NCBI RefSeq assembly: GCF_949987515.2
Contig: NW_027192673.1
Span: forward strand, 1,979,001-2,043,000
Reading direction: 5' to 3'
From: Delphinus delphis
Taxonomy: Eukaryota > Chordata > Mammalia > Artiodactyla > Delphinidae
Length of the DNA: 64,000 nucleotides
The translations under genes were made by a program, and so were the position numbers. Every line of letters starts with the position of its first letter. Position 1 is the stretch's first letter. Positions 1 through 13,268 of the stretch are shown in pieces. The notes beneath the pieces are model-generated. The model made no database searches. It saw only the letters and a list, made by a program, of their open reading frames with translations, and was not told where the DNA came from.

Positions 1-1392
<1,392 letters not shown>

Positions 1393-3769
1393 GTCTGTGG
1401 TCCAGGGGAGGAGGCCAAGCCTTCCTGGAGGGCTGCCCGCAGCAGGTGCACTGGAGGAGGAAGGGGCTCCCGCTCTGCATCTCGTCTTCTCGTCTGTCCT
1501 TGACTGTCCTGTAGAGTTTTCATCCAGTCATCTGATTTCTGTAAACATAGTCTGACAAACATAAGGTGCAAGGGGGAATGTCTCAAAAGGGCGAGAGTCT
1601 CCTGGAGGAGGGGTTGACTTCACACTCTCAGGAAATGCTGAGGTCTACACGTGGAGGTGGCCTGGAGACCGTTTCTTACACAAGGTACACGTGTCTGCAT
1701 CAGAAAGGAAAACTGAAGTTGAAATTAATCTGTGTTTCTTATAAAAGGTGAGACAAAAAGCACAAGTTGCTAAGTGTATGAAATCTTTTCTGAGTGGGAC
1801 ACGCCTATGTGCAAGTTTGAATTTTACGGAATCAACCTCTTAATTACTGGCACCGAGTAATTAAAGATTTATTAAAAGATTAATTTAAAAGATTTAACTA
1901 AATGTTTTAGTTATTTGGAACGTGGATACTTGATTGAAAAGCCCTCTCTTATTTTAAGTAAATTAATTACATCTTACGTGAGTTGTCAATTGTAATTTTA
2001 AAAAACAAAAATTGTGATGGGGAGAGGAATGAACGTATCAGATTGCCAGGTGTCTTTGTGGAATTGCAAAAGAATTCCAAGGCATTTTTTTCTGACACCT
2101 TTTGTTACCTTTAAAGTAACCAACATTGAGTAATCCCGTCAAAGAAAGTCCTGAAGAATGAAACAAGTGTTGTGTGTAAGTAATGAGCTGCATTACTTTT
2201 GCCCCAGAGACAGAGAGTACTGTTGACTCAACTTTAAATACAGTCAACGGTGTCTAAGGCTCAGTCCTCAGAGCAGGTGGGAAGTACTGGCTGCAGGAAA
2301 TGGATTGGGGACGGTGTAGACGGCCTGTGGGTTGGTGTTTTGTTTTTTTTTTCAGTTGGCTATTGTTCTGTAATCACATAACAGTACTGATTCATAGATT
2401 TTATCTTTTATAATTCTGGAGAAAAATATTTGTTAGTTTTGTAATTTTTCCTAAGAACAAACGCGTGTTTGGTACATTGCATTAGAACAGTTTCACTCAA
2501 GTTTGACTTGTGGACTCCATCTTCTCCAGCGCTGTGTGTTGAGAGCTTCCTGTCTTATTAAGTCATGGGTCTAGAAGAAGAGGCCGTCCTTTTAGTTAGG
2601 TGGCAGGATGTTTACAAGTGACACTGCTTCTTCCAAAACATTGGTTCTTTTCAGACTTTTCAGTTTTAACCAAAGTTAAACCCCAAATCAGAGTCATCCA
2701 GATTTTATGATTCATTTGATCTCTCAGCCTCTCAGGAGTTGCTGGATTTCAGTGTCTTTGTGGTTTTACCAGCTTCGCGGAGTTCTGGTTATTTTGTTTT
2801 GCCATTTATGCTTTTTTAAAGTAACTGAGTCATTTTATCACAGAACACTGCGTGCACACATACCTGGGAAAGCGGGTATATTGCCCTAAATGGGTACCGT
2901 TAAGCTGTTGTAAAGAAGGGTTTCTTCATAGTCGTGTTTACCTGCCTTTAACTGAACGTCAAGCCTCATTGTCTCAGAGAGAAAAGCATGAGTCACGTTT
3001 ACTTGCTAAGACTTCGGTTTGCAGATCTTGTTGACGTCATTCTAATTGATTTGTAGAGACCTCTGCAACACGTGGACGTTTTTGGACATGATATCTGAAA
3101 TATTTTATATTAGGTGGCTTGACTAAATGTTTTTCTGTAATTGTATATGGATTTCCTTTTTTTTCAACCACATTTGCCTTTATGCTAGATTGTAGAAAGT
3201 CTTTGCGAGGCATAAGACATGTTTTCCCCTATGTATGTTAAACCTTTCCTAACATTTTGTATTTACATGTTGGTTTGTGACTTTTAAACCAGAATTTGGT
3301 TACAAGATATATATATATAGATATTGAATATAATATATGTGAAATAATTTGGTATTGATCTATCTAATAAACATAAAGGAGAATCATCAGTGAGTTTCCC
3401 TGTGTGTCAGCACCTTTCTCCGGAGTCAGTCTGAGACACTACTTTCTGTTTTCAGACAGATGACTTATATATATAGTCTGTGTTGTCTGCAAGTTCTGTA
3501 TTGTAAACCACATTCTAGACAATGGCTGACTTTTGTGTTTCGATTAGTCTGTATTTTTATATGTGACTTTTGTCTTGCAAGTAGTGCAGCCATAGACATG
3601 TGCAAAACAAGCAACAAATGTATAATATTAAGCACATAAGACAGAAGCCAGCTGCGTATTTAAAAGTATTTTTGCCCATCTGGAACTTTCAGGGGATTAA
3701 GGCGAGAAATATGAAACAAAGGTTTTGATGAACTGATACACAAGCGATACCAATAAAGGTAGTTACGGC
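1393..3769 (+). other. 3' UTR of PCMTD2 retrocopy
   Basis: About 2.4 kb of AT-richer, non-coding sequence runs from the PCMTD2 stop codon to the poly(A) tail, as expected for a reverse-transcribed full-length mRNA. It contains a T10 run at 2343-2352, AT dinucleotide tracts at 3307-3319 and 3465-3475, and an internal unused AATAAA at 3366-3371. I see no gene or interspersed repeat in it. The open frames of 60-86 codons here show no family resemblance. Confidence 0.75.
3752..3757 (+). promoter_or_regulatory. polyadenylation signal AATAAA
   Basis: A canonical AATAAA hexamer lies 12 nt upstream of the encoded A-run. This is the normal spacing for an mRNA cleavage site and supports the A-run being a reverse-transcribed poly(A) tail. 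Confidence 0.85.
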
Positions 3770-3784
3770 AAAAAAAAAAAAAAA
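3770..3784 (+). other. retrocopy poly(A) tail / satellite junction
   Basis: Fifteen A residues are followed immediately by GATATCAG, which is an internal position of the 1.58-kb satellite. In intact monomer joints the same place reads CATCATAAGATATCAG, so the last two As could belong to the target. The inferred nick site AT/AAGA is an A-rich but non-consensus LINE-1 endonuclease site. Confidence 0.8.
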
Positions 3785-5363
3785 GATATCAGTAATACAC
3801 GGAATGTAAACTTGGCTACACAGGAACTGAATTACAGAACAGAACAGGGTCTCAAATTTAGAAAACCAACTTATGCTTGCTTAAGGGGAAAGGTGAGTTG
3901 GGGTGCTGCATAAAACCAGAGATTGAAATGAGCACAGATAAAGTTCCTTAAGCCAAATATGGAATAGACAAGAGCTACTCCTTGCTCAACGAAATGGACT
4001 CAACACCCCATATTAAACGCCTAAGAATGTTCCTGACTAGTAAGTATCTTAAAACCTATGGATTGCTATGTCTCCGAAAGAGAATCAAGCATGTGTACAG
4101 GGGCATAAACGCAGCAGTGATAGGATTGGAGAGGTTCGTGAGCAAATGAAGACCCTTTGAAGTCATATTGCATGGTACCCATTCCACGGGTTTCAACTAC
4201 CCAGGTTTTAGGTATTCTTCCTTCAGCTAAAACATGCATGTGGAACCTAGAGTATGATCAACCATGTGATCGGGAGACGTGTTCAAATATGTCTCAGTTT
4301 TCGTACGCTGGTACTCGGGTGCAACATTCCAGACGCTTTACTAACACTCTCCCCACTTGGAGAGTCAGTCCCTTTAACCTCCTGTTTGGCCCAGTTTGCA
4401 ATTTCTGCGGAAGATGAACAGGAATAGCGAGAACCAATGAGAGGCTAGCTGGAGGTGTCTGGATGGGCAAATTTAACTCTCATTTCCCACCAGGAAGAGG
4501 AATTAACCAAAGGCTCAGCGTGCCGTGCCAGAACCAGATTAGGGCCTGAAGACATCCTGCGGTGTTGCGGCCAGGTCACAAGAAAGCGAGTTGAAGAAAG
4601 GAGCTCAGGGGCACTGTAATTCACAAACCTGCAGAGTTATAAATGACAGCTATCGTCCAAAAATAGACTGAAGTAAGGCTGCCAAGAGGACTTGAAAGCG
4701 GGGCAGAATTGCAGGAAACCGATTTCAGGAGGTAGACTGGAATTGCATTGAAAGCATAGGAAAAGAGGCAGAACGTCCACAATGATGCACTTGGCCAAAA
4801 AGGGCGTATGCGTTTTTTCCTGAATATATTGAGGAAAAAACGCATACGCCCTTTGTGGCCAACCAAGCAAGCTTGCAAAGGAAATCTGCACTACAATGAA
4901 GTCTCACTTCCCCCTGGTCAAAAGGGCCATCTGAAAAAAGTGTAAAATCCAGAAAGGCAGGACAGGCCATGGAGAACTGGGAGCCTTGTTATGCTGAAGG
5001 GCGGGATGTAAATTGCCAACAACCACTCGGGAGAAGTGTATGGTGTTTCCTGAAACATCTAAAAAACAAAGCAACAGAGCCTAGGGCAGTTCCACTTATG
5101 GTCCTATAGCTTAGGGAATTTAAAATCAAAAAGACACAGCCACCCCAAAGTTTGGAACGGCTCTGTTTACAAGAACCTCGTTTACAGTACAAGTTCAACA
5201 TCGCAGAAAGTGAAAAATGGATAAAAAAGTTGTGGTATTTACTTACAAAGCAATATCACTCAGCAATGAAATCTGTGTCATCAGGCCCTTAGTAGCACAA
5301 TGAGTGGATTCAGGTATGATGATTCTAACTGAAATAAGTCACACAGAAAAAGAAACATCATAA
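3785..5363 (+). repeat. satellite monomer 1 (1579 bp)
   Basis: First monomer, abutting the retrocopy poly(A) tail. Its palindrome at 4791-4862 has two arm mismatches. It carries the proximal-type TTCGTGAGC indel state. Confidence 0.93.
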
Positions 5364-6942
5364 GATATCAGTAATACACGGAATGGAAACTTGGCTACAC
5401 AGGAACTGAATTACAGAACAGAACAGGGTCTCAAATTTAGAAAACCAACTTATGCTTGCTTAAGGGTAAAGGTGAGTTGGGGTGCTGCATAAAACCAGAG
5501 ATTGAAATGAGCACAGATAAAGTTCCTTAAGCCAAACATGGAATAGACAAGAGCTACTCCTTGCTCAAAGAAATGGACTCAACACCGCATATTAAATGCC
5601 TAAGAATGTACCTGACTAGTAAGTATCTTAAAACCTATGGATTGCTATGTCTCCGAAAGAGAATCAAGCATGTGTACAGGGGCATAAACGCAGCAGTGAT
5701 AGGATTGGAGAGGTTCGTGAGCAAATGAAGACCCTTTGAAGTCATATTGCATGGTACCCATTGCACGGGTTTCAACTACCCAGGTTTAAGGTATTCTTCC
5801 TTCAGCTAAAACATGCATGTGGAACCTAGAGTATGATCAACCATGTGATCGGGAGACGTGTTCAAATATGTCTCAGTTTTCGTACCCTGGTACTCGGGTG
5901 CAACATTCCAGACGCTTTACTAACACTCTCCCCACTTGGAGAGTCAGTCCCTTTAACCTCCTGTTTGGACCAGTTTGCAATTTCTGTGGAAGATGAACAG
6001 GAATAGCGAGAACCAATGAGAGGCTAGCTGGAGGTGTCTGGACGGGCAAATTTAACTCTCATTTCCCACCAGGAAGAGGAATTAACCAAAGGCTCAGCGT
6101 GCCGTGCCAGAACCAGATTAGGGCCTGAAGACATCCTGCGGTGTTGCGGCCAGGTCACAAGAAAGCGAGTTGAAGAAAGGAGCTCAGGGGCACTGTAATT
6201 CACAAAACCTGCAGAGTTATAAATGACAGCTATCGTCCAAAAATAGACTGAAGTAAGGCTGCCAAGAGGACATGAAAGCGGGGCAGAATTGCAGGAAACC
6301 CATTTCAGGAGGTAGACTGGAATTGCATTGAAAGCATAGGAAAAGAGGCAGAACGTCCACAATGATGCACTTGGCCAAAAAGGGCGTATGCGTTTTTTCC
6401 TGAATATATTCAGGAAAAAACGCATACGCCCTTTTTGGCCAACCAAGCAAACTTGCAAAGGAAATCTGCACTACAATGAAGTCTCACTTCCCCCCGGTCA
6501 AAAGGGCCATCTGAAAAAAGTGTAAAATCCAGAAAGGCAGGACAGGCCATGGAGAACTGGGAGCCTTGTTATGCTGATGGGCGGGATGTAAATTGCCAAC
6601 AGACACTCGGGAGAAGTGTATGGTGTTTCCTGAAACATCTAAAAAACAAAGCAACAGAGCCTAGGGCACTTCCACTTATGGTCCTATAGCTTAGGGAAAT
6701 TAAAATCAAAAAGACACAGCCACCCCAAAGTTTGGGACGCCTCTGTTTACAAGAACCTCGTTTACCGTACAAGTTCAATATCACAGAAAGTGAAAAATGG
6801 ATAAAGAACTTGTGGTACTTACGTACAATGCAGTATCACTCAGCAATGAAATCTATGTCATCAGGCCCGTAGCAGCATCATGAGTGGATTCAGGTACGTT
6901 GATTTAACTGAAATAAGTCACACAGAAAAAGAAACATCATAA
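5364..6942 (+). repeat. satellite monomer 2 (1579 bp)
   Basis: Palindrome 6371-6442 is perfect. The LINE-1 segment is type b (CGTTTACCGTACAAG at about 6757), the form closer to LINE-1. Confidence 0.95.
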
Positions 6943-7260
6943 AATATCAGTAATACACGGAATGTAAACTTGGCTACACAGGAACTGAATTACAGAACAG
7001 AACAGGGTCTCAAATTTAGAAAACCAACTTATGCTTGCTGAAGGGTAAAGGTGAGTTGGGGTGCTGCATAAAACCAGAGATTGAAATGAGCACAGATAAA
7101 GTTCCTTAAGCCAAATATGGAATAGACAAGAGCTACTCCTTGCTCAACGAAATGGACTCAACACCGCATATTAAACGCCTAAGAATGTACCTGACTAGTA
7201 AGTATCTTAAAACCTATGGATTGCTATGTCTCCGAAAGAGAATCAAGCATGTGTACAGGG
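6210..7260 (+). mobile_element. LINE-1 3'-end-derived segment of the monomer (representative, units 2-3)
   Basis: This is a worked example of the LINE-1-like part, present in every monomer. Translation of 6560-6595 gives GALLC*WAGCKL, the decayed counterpart of the LINE-1 ORF2 C-terminal block around WWECKL. At 6798-6851 the + strand reads WIKNLWYLRTMQYHSAMK, which resembles the ORF2 WIKK-type C-terminal stretch. Further on, ACTGAAATAAGTCACACAG and GATATCA correspond to the ORF2 end. The next 300 bp resemble a LINE-1 3' UTR (for example GGGGAAAGG-type and ACAAGAGCTACT-type blocks). Upstream of the palindrome, TCCAAAAATA and GGGGCAGAATTGCAGG also align by eye with ORF2. Stop codons interrupt all of it, so it is inactive. 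Similarity was judged from memory of LINE-1 consensus. The left limit is uncertain by 100 bp or more. Confidence 0.75.
6371..6442. mobile_element. 72-bp perfect palindrome, mariner-type MITE (representative, unit 2)
   Basis: The sequence begins TTGGCCAAAAAGGGCGTATG and is its own reverse complement across 72 bp, with 36-bp arms meeting at AATATATT with no spacer. It interrupts LINE-1-like sequence: ORF2-like sequence is recognisable on both sides. The terminal TTGGCCAAAAAG and spacer-free palindromic form recall mariner-derived miniature elements that I remember from ruminant genomes. I do not see a clear TA target duplication. One copy sits about 1007 bp into every complete monomer. Coordinates of each copy are in the monomer entries. 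Confidence 0.6.
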
Positions 7261-8520
7261 GCATAAACGCAGCAGTGATAGGATTGGAGAGGTTCGTGAG
7301 CAAATGAAGACCCTTTGAAGTCATATTGCATGGTACCCATTCCACGGGTTTCAACTACCCAGGTTTAAGGTATTCTTCCTGCAGCTAAAACATGCATGTG
7401 GAACCCAAGTATGATCAACCATGTGATCGGGAGACGTGTTCAAATATGTCTCAGTTTTCGTACCCTGGTACTCCGGTGCAACATTCCAGACGCTTTACTA
7501 ACACTCTCCCCACTTGGAGAGTCAGCGCCTTTAACCTCCTGTTTGGCCCAGTTTGCAGTTTCTGTGGAAGATGAACAGGAATAGCGAGAACCAATGAGAG
7601 ACTAGCTGGAGGTGTCTGGATGGGCAAATTTAACTCTCATTTCCCACCAGGAAGAGGAATTAACCAAAGGCTCAGTGTGCCGTGCCAGAACCAGATTAGG
7701 GCCTGAAGCCATCCTGCGGTGTTGCGGCCAGGTCACAAGAAAGCGAGTTGAAGAAAGGAGCTCAGGGGCACTGTAATTCACAAACCTGCAGAGTTATAAA
7801 TGACAGCTATCGTCCAAAAATATACTGAAGTAAGGCTGCCAAGAGGACTTGAAAGCGGGGCAGAATTGCAGGAAACCGATTTCAGGAGGTAGACTGGAAT
7901 TGCATTGAAAGCATAGGAAAAGAGGCAGAACGTCCACAATGATGCACTTGGCCAAAAAGGGCGTATGCGTTTTTTCCTGAATATATTCAGGAAAAAACGC
8001 ATACGCCCTTTTTGGCCAACCAAGCAAGCTTGCAAAGGAAATCTGCACTACAATGAAGTCTCACTTCCCCCCGGTCAAAAGGGCCATCTGAAAAAAGTGT
8101 AAAATCCAGAAAGGCAGGACAGGCCATGGAGAACTGGGAGCCTTGTTATGCTGATGGGCGGGATGTAAATTGCCAACAGACACTCGGGAGAAGTGTATGG
8201 TGTTTCCTGAAACATCTAAAAAACAAAGCAACAGAGCCTAGGGCACTGCCACTTATGGTCCTATAGCTTAGGGAAATTAAAATCAAAAAGACACAGCCAC
8301 CCCAAAATTTGGAACGGCTCTGTTTACAAGAACCTCGTTTACAGTACAAGTTCAACATCGCAGAAAGTGAAAAATGGGTAAAGAAGTTGTGGTATTTACT
8401 TACAAAGCAATATCACTCAGCAATGAAATCTGTGTCATCAGGCCCTTAGCAGCACAATGAGTGGATTCAGGTATGATGATTCTAACTGAAATAAGTCACA
8501 CAGAAAAAGAAACATCATAA
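6943..8520 (+). repeat. satellite monomer 3 (1578 bp)
   Basis: Palindrome 7948-8019 is perfect. The unit start is mutated (AATATCAG). It lacks two bases in AACCCAAGTATG relative to AACCTAGAGTATG copies. Confidence 0.95.
7260..7780. repeat. unrecognised segment of the monomer (representative, unit 3)
   Basis: Between the LINE-1 3' UTR-like part and the next LINE-1 ORF2-like part is about 450-550 bp whose origin I do not recognise. In units 1-15 it contains a short inverted repeat, GTACCCTGGTAC. It also has a CCAAT motif in GAACCAATGAGAG and, about 200 bp later at the edge of the LINE-1-like part, TTATAAATG. These could be chance. It could be part of an LTR, an unidentified insertion, or the pre-existing unique flank of the LINE-1. 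Boundaries are approximate. Confidence 0.4.
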
Positions 8521-10110
8521 GATATCAGTAATACACGGAATGGAAACTTGGCTACACAGGAACTGAATTACAGAACAGAACAGGGTCTCAAATTTAGAAA
8601 ACCAACTTATGCTTGCTTAAGGGTAAAGGTGAGTTGGGGTGCTGCATAAAACCAGAGATTGAAATGAGCACAGATAAAGTTCCTTAAGCCAAATATGGAA
8701 TAGACAAGAGCTACTCCTTGCTCAATGAAATGAACTCAACACCCCATATTAAACGCCTAAGAATGTACCTGACTAGTAAGTATCTTAAAACCTATGGATT
8801 GCTATGTCTCCGAAAGAGAATCAAGCATGTGTACAGGGGCATAAACGCAGCAGTGATAGGATTGGAGAGGTTCGTGAGCAAATGAAGACCCTTTGAAGTC
8901 ATATTGCATGGTACCCATTCCACGGGTTTCAACTACCCAGGTTTTAGGTATTCTTCCTTCAGCTAAAACATGCATGTGGAACCTACAGTATGATCAACCA
9001 TGTGATCGGGAGACGTGTTCAAATATGTCCCAGTTTTCGTACCCTGGTACTCGGGTGCAACATTCCAGACGCTTTACTAACACTCTCCCGACTTGGAGAG
9101 TCAGTCCCTTTAACCTCCTGTTTGGACCAGTTTGCAATTTCTGCGGAAGATGAACAGGAATAGCGAGAACCAATGAGAGGCTAGCTGGAGGTGTCTGGAC
9201 GGGCAAATTTAACTCTCATTTCCCACCAGGAAGAGGAATTAACCAAAGGCTCAGCGTGCCGTGCCGGAACCAGATTAGGGCCTGAAGACATCCTGCGGTG
9301 TTGCGGCCAGCTCAAAAGAAAGCGAGTTGAAGAAAGGAGCTCAGGGGCACTGTAATTCACAAACCTGCAGAGTTATAAATGACAGCTATCATCCAAACAT
9401 AGACTGAAGTAAGGCTGCCAAGAGGACTTGAAAGCGGGGCAGAATTGCAGGAAACCGATTTCAGGAGGTAGACTGGAATTGCATTGAAAGCATAGGAAAA
9501 GAGGCAGAACGTCCACAATGATGCACTTGGCCAAAAAGGGCGTATGCGTTTTTTCCTGAATATATTCAGGAAAAAACGCATACGCCCTTTTTGGCCAACC
9601 AAGCAAGCTTGCAAAGGAAATCTGCACTACAATGAAGTCTCACTTCCCCCCCCCCCCCCCCCGGTCAAAAGGGCCATCTGAAAAAAGTGTAAAATCCAGA
9701 AAGGCAGGACAGGCCATGGAGAACTGGGAGCCTTGTTATGCTGATGGGCGGGATGTAAATTACCAACAGACACTCGGGAGAAGTGTATGGTGTTTCCTGA
9801 AACATCTAAAAAACAAAGCAACAGAGCCTAGGGCACTGCCACTTATGGTCCTATAGCTTAGGGAAATTAAAATCAAAAAGACACAGCCACCCCAAAGTTT
9901 GGGACGCCTCTGTTTACAAGAACCTCGTTTACAGTACAAGTTCAACATCGCAGAAAGTGAAAAATGGATAAAGAAGTTGTGGTATTTACTTACAAAGCAA
10001 TATCACTCAGCAATGAAATCTATGTCATCAGGCCCTTAGCAGCACAATGAGTGGATTCAGGTATGATGATTCTAACTGAAATAAGTCACACAGAAAAAGA
10101 AACATCATAA
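8521..10110 (+). repeat. satellite monomer 4 (1590 bp, C-run expansion)
   Basis: Palindrome 9527-9598 is perfect. A C17 run at 9646-9662 replaces the usual C6 and accounts for the extra 11 bp. The first part resembles monomer 8, four units downstream. Confidence 0.95.
9646..9662 (+). repeat. C17 homopolymer expansion
   Basis: The usual C6 before GGTCAAAAGG is expanded to C17 in monomer 4 only. This is likely replication slippage, or a sequencing or assembly artefact. Confidence 0.9.
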
Positions 10111-11689
10111 GATATCAGTAATACACGGAATGGAAACTTGGCTACACAGGAACTGAATTACAGAACAGAACAGGGTCTCAAATTTAGAAAACCAACTTAT
10201 GCTTGCTTAAGGGGAAAGGTGAGTTGGGGTGCTGCATAAAACCAGAGATTGAAATGAGCACAGATAAAGTTCCTTAAGCCAAATATGGAATAGACAAGAG
10301 CTACTCCTTGCTCAACGAAATGGACTCAACACCGCATATTAAACGCCTAAGAATGTACCTGACTAGTAAGTATCTTAAAACCTATGGATTGCTATGTCTC
10401 CGAAAGAGAATCAAGCATGTGTACAGGGGCATAAACGCAGCAGTGATAGGATTGGAGAGGTTCGTGAGCAAATGAAGACCCTTTGAAGTCATATTGCATG
10501 GTACCCATTCCACGGGTTTCAACTACCCAGGTTTAAGGTATTCTTCCTTCAGCTAAAACATGCATGTGGAACCTACAGTATGATCAACCATGTGATCGGG
10601 AGACGTGTTCAAATATGTCTCAGTTTTCGTACCCTGGTACTCGGGTGCAACATTCCAGATGCTTTACTAACACTCTCCCCACTTGGAGAGTCAGTCCCTT
10701 TAACCTCCTGTTTGGCCCAGTTTGCAATTTCTGTGGAAGATGAACAGGAATAGCGAGAACCAATGAGAGACTAGCTGGAGGTGTCTGGATGGGCAAATTT
10801 AACTCTCATTTCCCGCCAGGAAGAGGAAATAACCAAAGGCTCAGCGTGCCGTGCCGGAACCAGATTAGGGCCTGAAGCCATCCTGCGGTGTTGCGGCCAG
10901 GTCACAAGAAAGCGAGTTGAAGAAAGGAGCTCAGGGGCACTGTAATTCACAAACCTGCAGAGTTATAAATGACAGCTATCGTCCAAAAATAGACTGAAGT
11001 AAGGCTGCCAAGAGGACTTGAAAGCGGGGCAGAATTGCAGGAAACCGATTTCAGGAGGTAGACTGGAATTGCATTGAAAGCATAGGAAAAGAGGCAGAAC
11101 GTCCACAATGATGCACTTGGCCAAAAAGGGCGTATGCGTTTTTTCCTGAATATATTCAGGAAAAAACGCATACGCCCTTTTTGGCCAACCAAGCAAGCTT
11201 GCAAAGGAAATCTGCACTACAATGAAGTCTCACTTTCCCCCGGTCAAAAGGGCCATCTGAAAAAAGTGTAAAATCCAGAAAGGCAGGACAGGCCATGGAG
11301 AACTGGGAGCCTTGTTATGCTGATGGGCGGGATGTAAATTACCAACAGACACTCAGGAGAAGTGTATGGTGTTTCCTGAAACATCTAAAAAACAAAGCAA
11401 CAGAGCCTAGGGCACTGCCACTTATGGTCCTATAGCTTAGGGAAATTAAAATCAAAAAGACACAGCCACCCCAAAGTTTGGGACGCCTCTGTTTACAAGA
11501 ACCTCGTTTACAGTACAAGTTCAACATCGCAGAAAGTGAAAAATGGATAAAGAAGTTGTGGTATTTACTTACAAAGCAATATCACTCAGCAATGAAATCT
11601 ATGTCATCAGGCCCTTAGCAGCACAATGAGTGGATTCAGGTATGATGATTCTAACTGAAATAAGTCACACACAAAAAGAAACATCATAA
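10111..11689 (+). repeat. satellite monomer 5 (1579 bp)
   Basis: Palindrome 11117-11188 is perfect. It pairs with monomer 9: both carry CAGATGCTTTAC, CACTTTCCCCCGG and ACACACAAAAAGAAAC. Confidence 0.95.
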
Positions 11690-13268
11690 GATATCAGTAA
11701 TACACGGAATGTAAACATGGCTACACAGGAACTGAATTACAGAACAGAACAGGGTCTCAAATTTAGAAAACCAACTTATGCTTGCTTAAGGGGAAAGGTG
11801 AGTTGGGGTGCTGCATAAAACCAGAGATTGAAATGAGCACAGATAAAGTTCCTTAAGCCAAATATGGAATAGACAAGAGCTACTCCTTGCTCAACGAAAT
11901 GGACTCAACACCGCATATTAAACGCCTAAGAATGTACCTGACTAGTAAGTATCTTAAAACCTATGGATTGTTATGTCTCCGAAAGAGAATCAAGCATGTG
12001 TACAGGGGCATAAACGCAGCAGTGATAGGATTGGAGAGGTTCGTGAGCAAATGAAGACCCTTTGAAGTCATATTGCATGGTACCCATTCCACGGGTTTCA
12101 ACTACCCAGGTTTAAGGTATTCTTCCTTCAGCTAAAACATGCATGTGGAACCTAGAGTATGATCAACCATGTGATCGGGAGACGTGTTCAAATATGTCTC
12201 AGTTTTCGTACCCTGGTACTCGGGTGCAACATTCCAGACGCTTTACTAACACTCTCCCCACTTGGAGAGTCAGCGCCTTTAACCTCCTGTTTGGCCCAGT
12301 TTGCAGTTTCTGTGGAAGATGAACAGGAATAGCGAGAACCAATGAGAGACTAGGTGGAGGTGTCTGGATGGGCAAATTTAACTCTCATTTCCCACCAGGA
12401 AGAGGAATTAACCAAAGGCTCAGCGTGCCGTGCCAGAACCAGATTAGGGCCTGAAGACATCCTGCGGTGTTGCGGCCAGGTCACAAGAAAGCGAGTTGAA
12501 GAAAGGAGCTCAGGGGCACTGTAATTCACAAACCTGCAGAGTTATAAATGACAGCTATCGTCCAAAAATAGACTGAAGTAAGGCTGCCAAGAGGACTTGA
12601 AAGCGGGGCAGAATTGCAGGAAACCGATTTCAGGAGGTAGACTGGAATTGCATTGAAAGCATAGGAAAAGAGGCAGAACGTCCACAATGATGCACTTGGC
12701 CAAAAAGGGCGTATGCGTTTTTTCCTGAATATATTCAGGAAAAAACGCATACGCCCTTTTTGGCCAACCAAGCAAGCTTGCAAAGGAAATCTGCACTACA
12801 ATGAAGTCTCACTTCCCCCCGGTCAAAAGGGCCATCTGAAAAAAGTGTAAAATCCAGAAAGGCAGGACAGGCCATGGAGAACTGGGAGCCTTGTTATGCT
12901 GATGGGCGGGATGTAAATTGCCAACAACCACTCGGGAGAAGTGTATGGTGTTTCCTGAAATATCTAAAAAACAAAGCAACAGAACCTAGGGCACTTCCAC
13001 TTATGGTCCTATAGCTTAGGGAAATTAAAATCAAAAAGACACAGCCACCCCAATGTTTGGAACGGCTCTGTTTACAAGAACCTCGTTTACAGTACAAGTT
13101 CAACATCGCAGAAAGTGAAAAATGGGTAAAGAAGTTGTGGTATTTACTTACAAAGCAATATCACTCAGCAATGAAATCTGTGTCATCAGGCCCTTAGCAG
13201 CACAATGAGTGGATTCAGGTATGATGATTCTAACTGAAATAAGTCACACAGAAAAAGAAACATCATAA
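11690..13268 (+). repeat. satellite monomer 6 (1579 bp)
   Basis: Palindrome 12696-12767 is perfect. It pairs with monomer 10: both carry GTAAACATGGC, GGATTGTTATG and GACTAGGTGGAGG. Confidence 0.95.

Noticed and set aside
4300..4330. Possible CENP-B box (TTCG ... CGGG) in the monomer
   Set aside because: TTCG and CGGG are separated by 12 bases instead of the 7 required, and the distal-domain units lose the TTCG. No proper box was found on either strand in the monomers I scanned.
5110..5120. TTAGGG matches within monomers
   Set aside because: They are isolated single hexamers, not tandem; not telomeric sequence.
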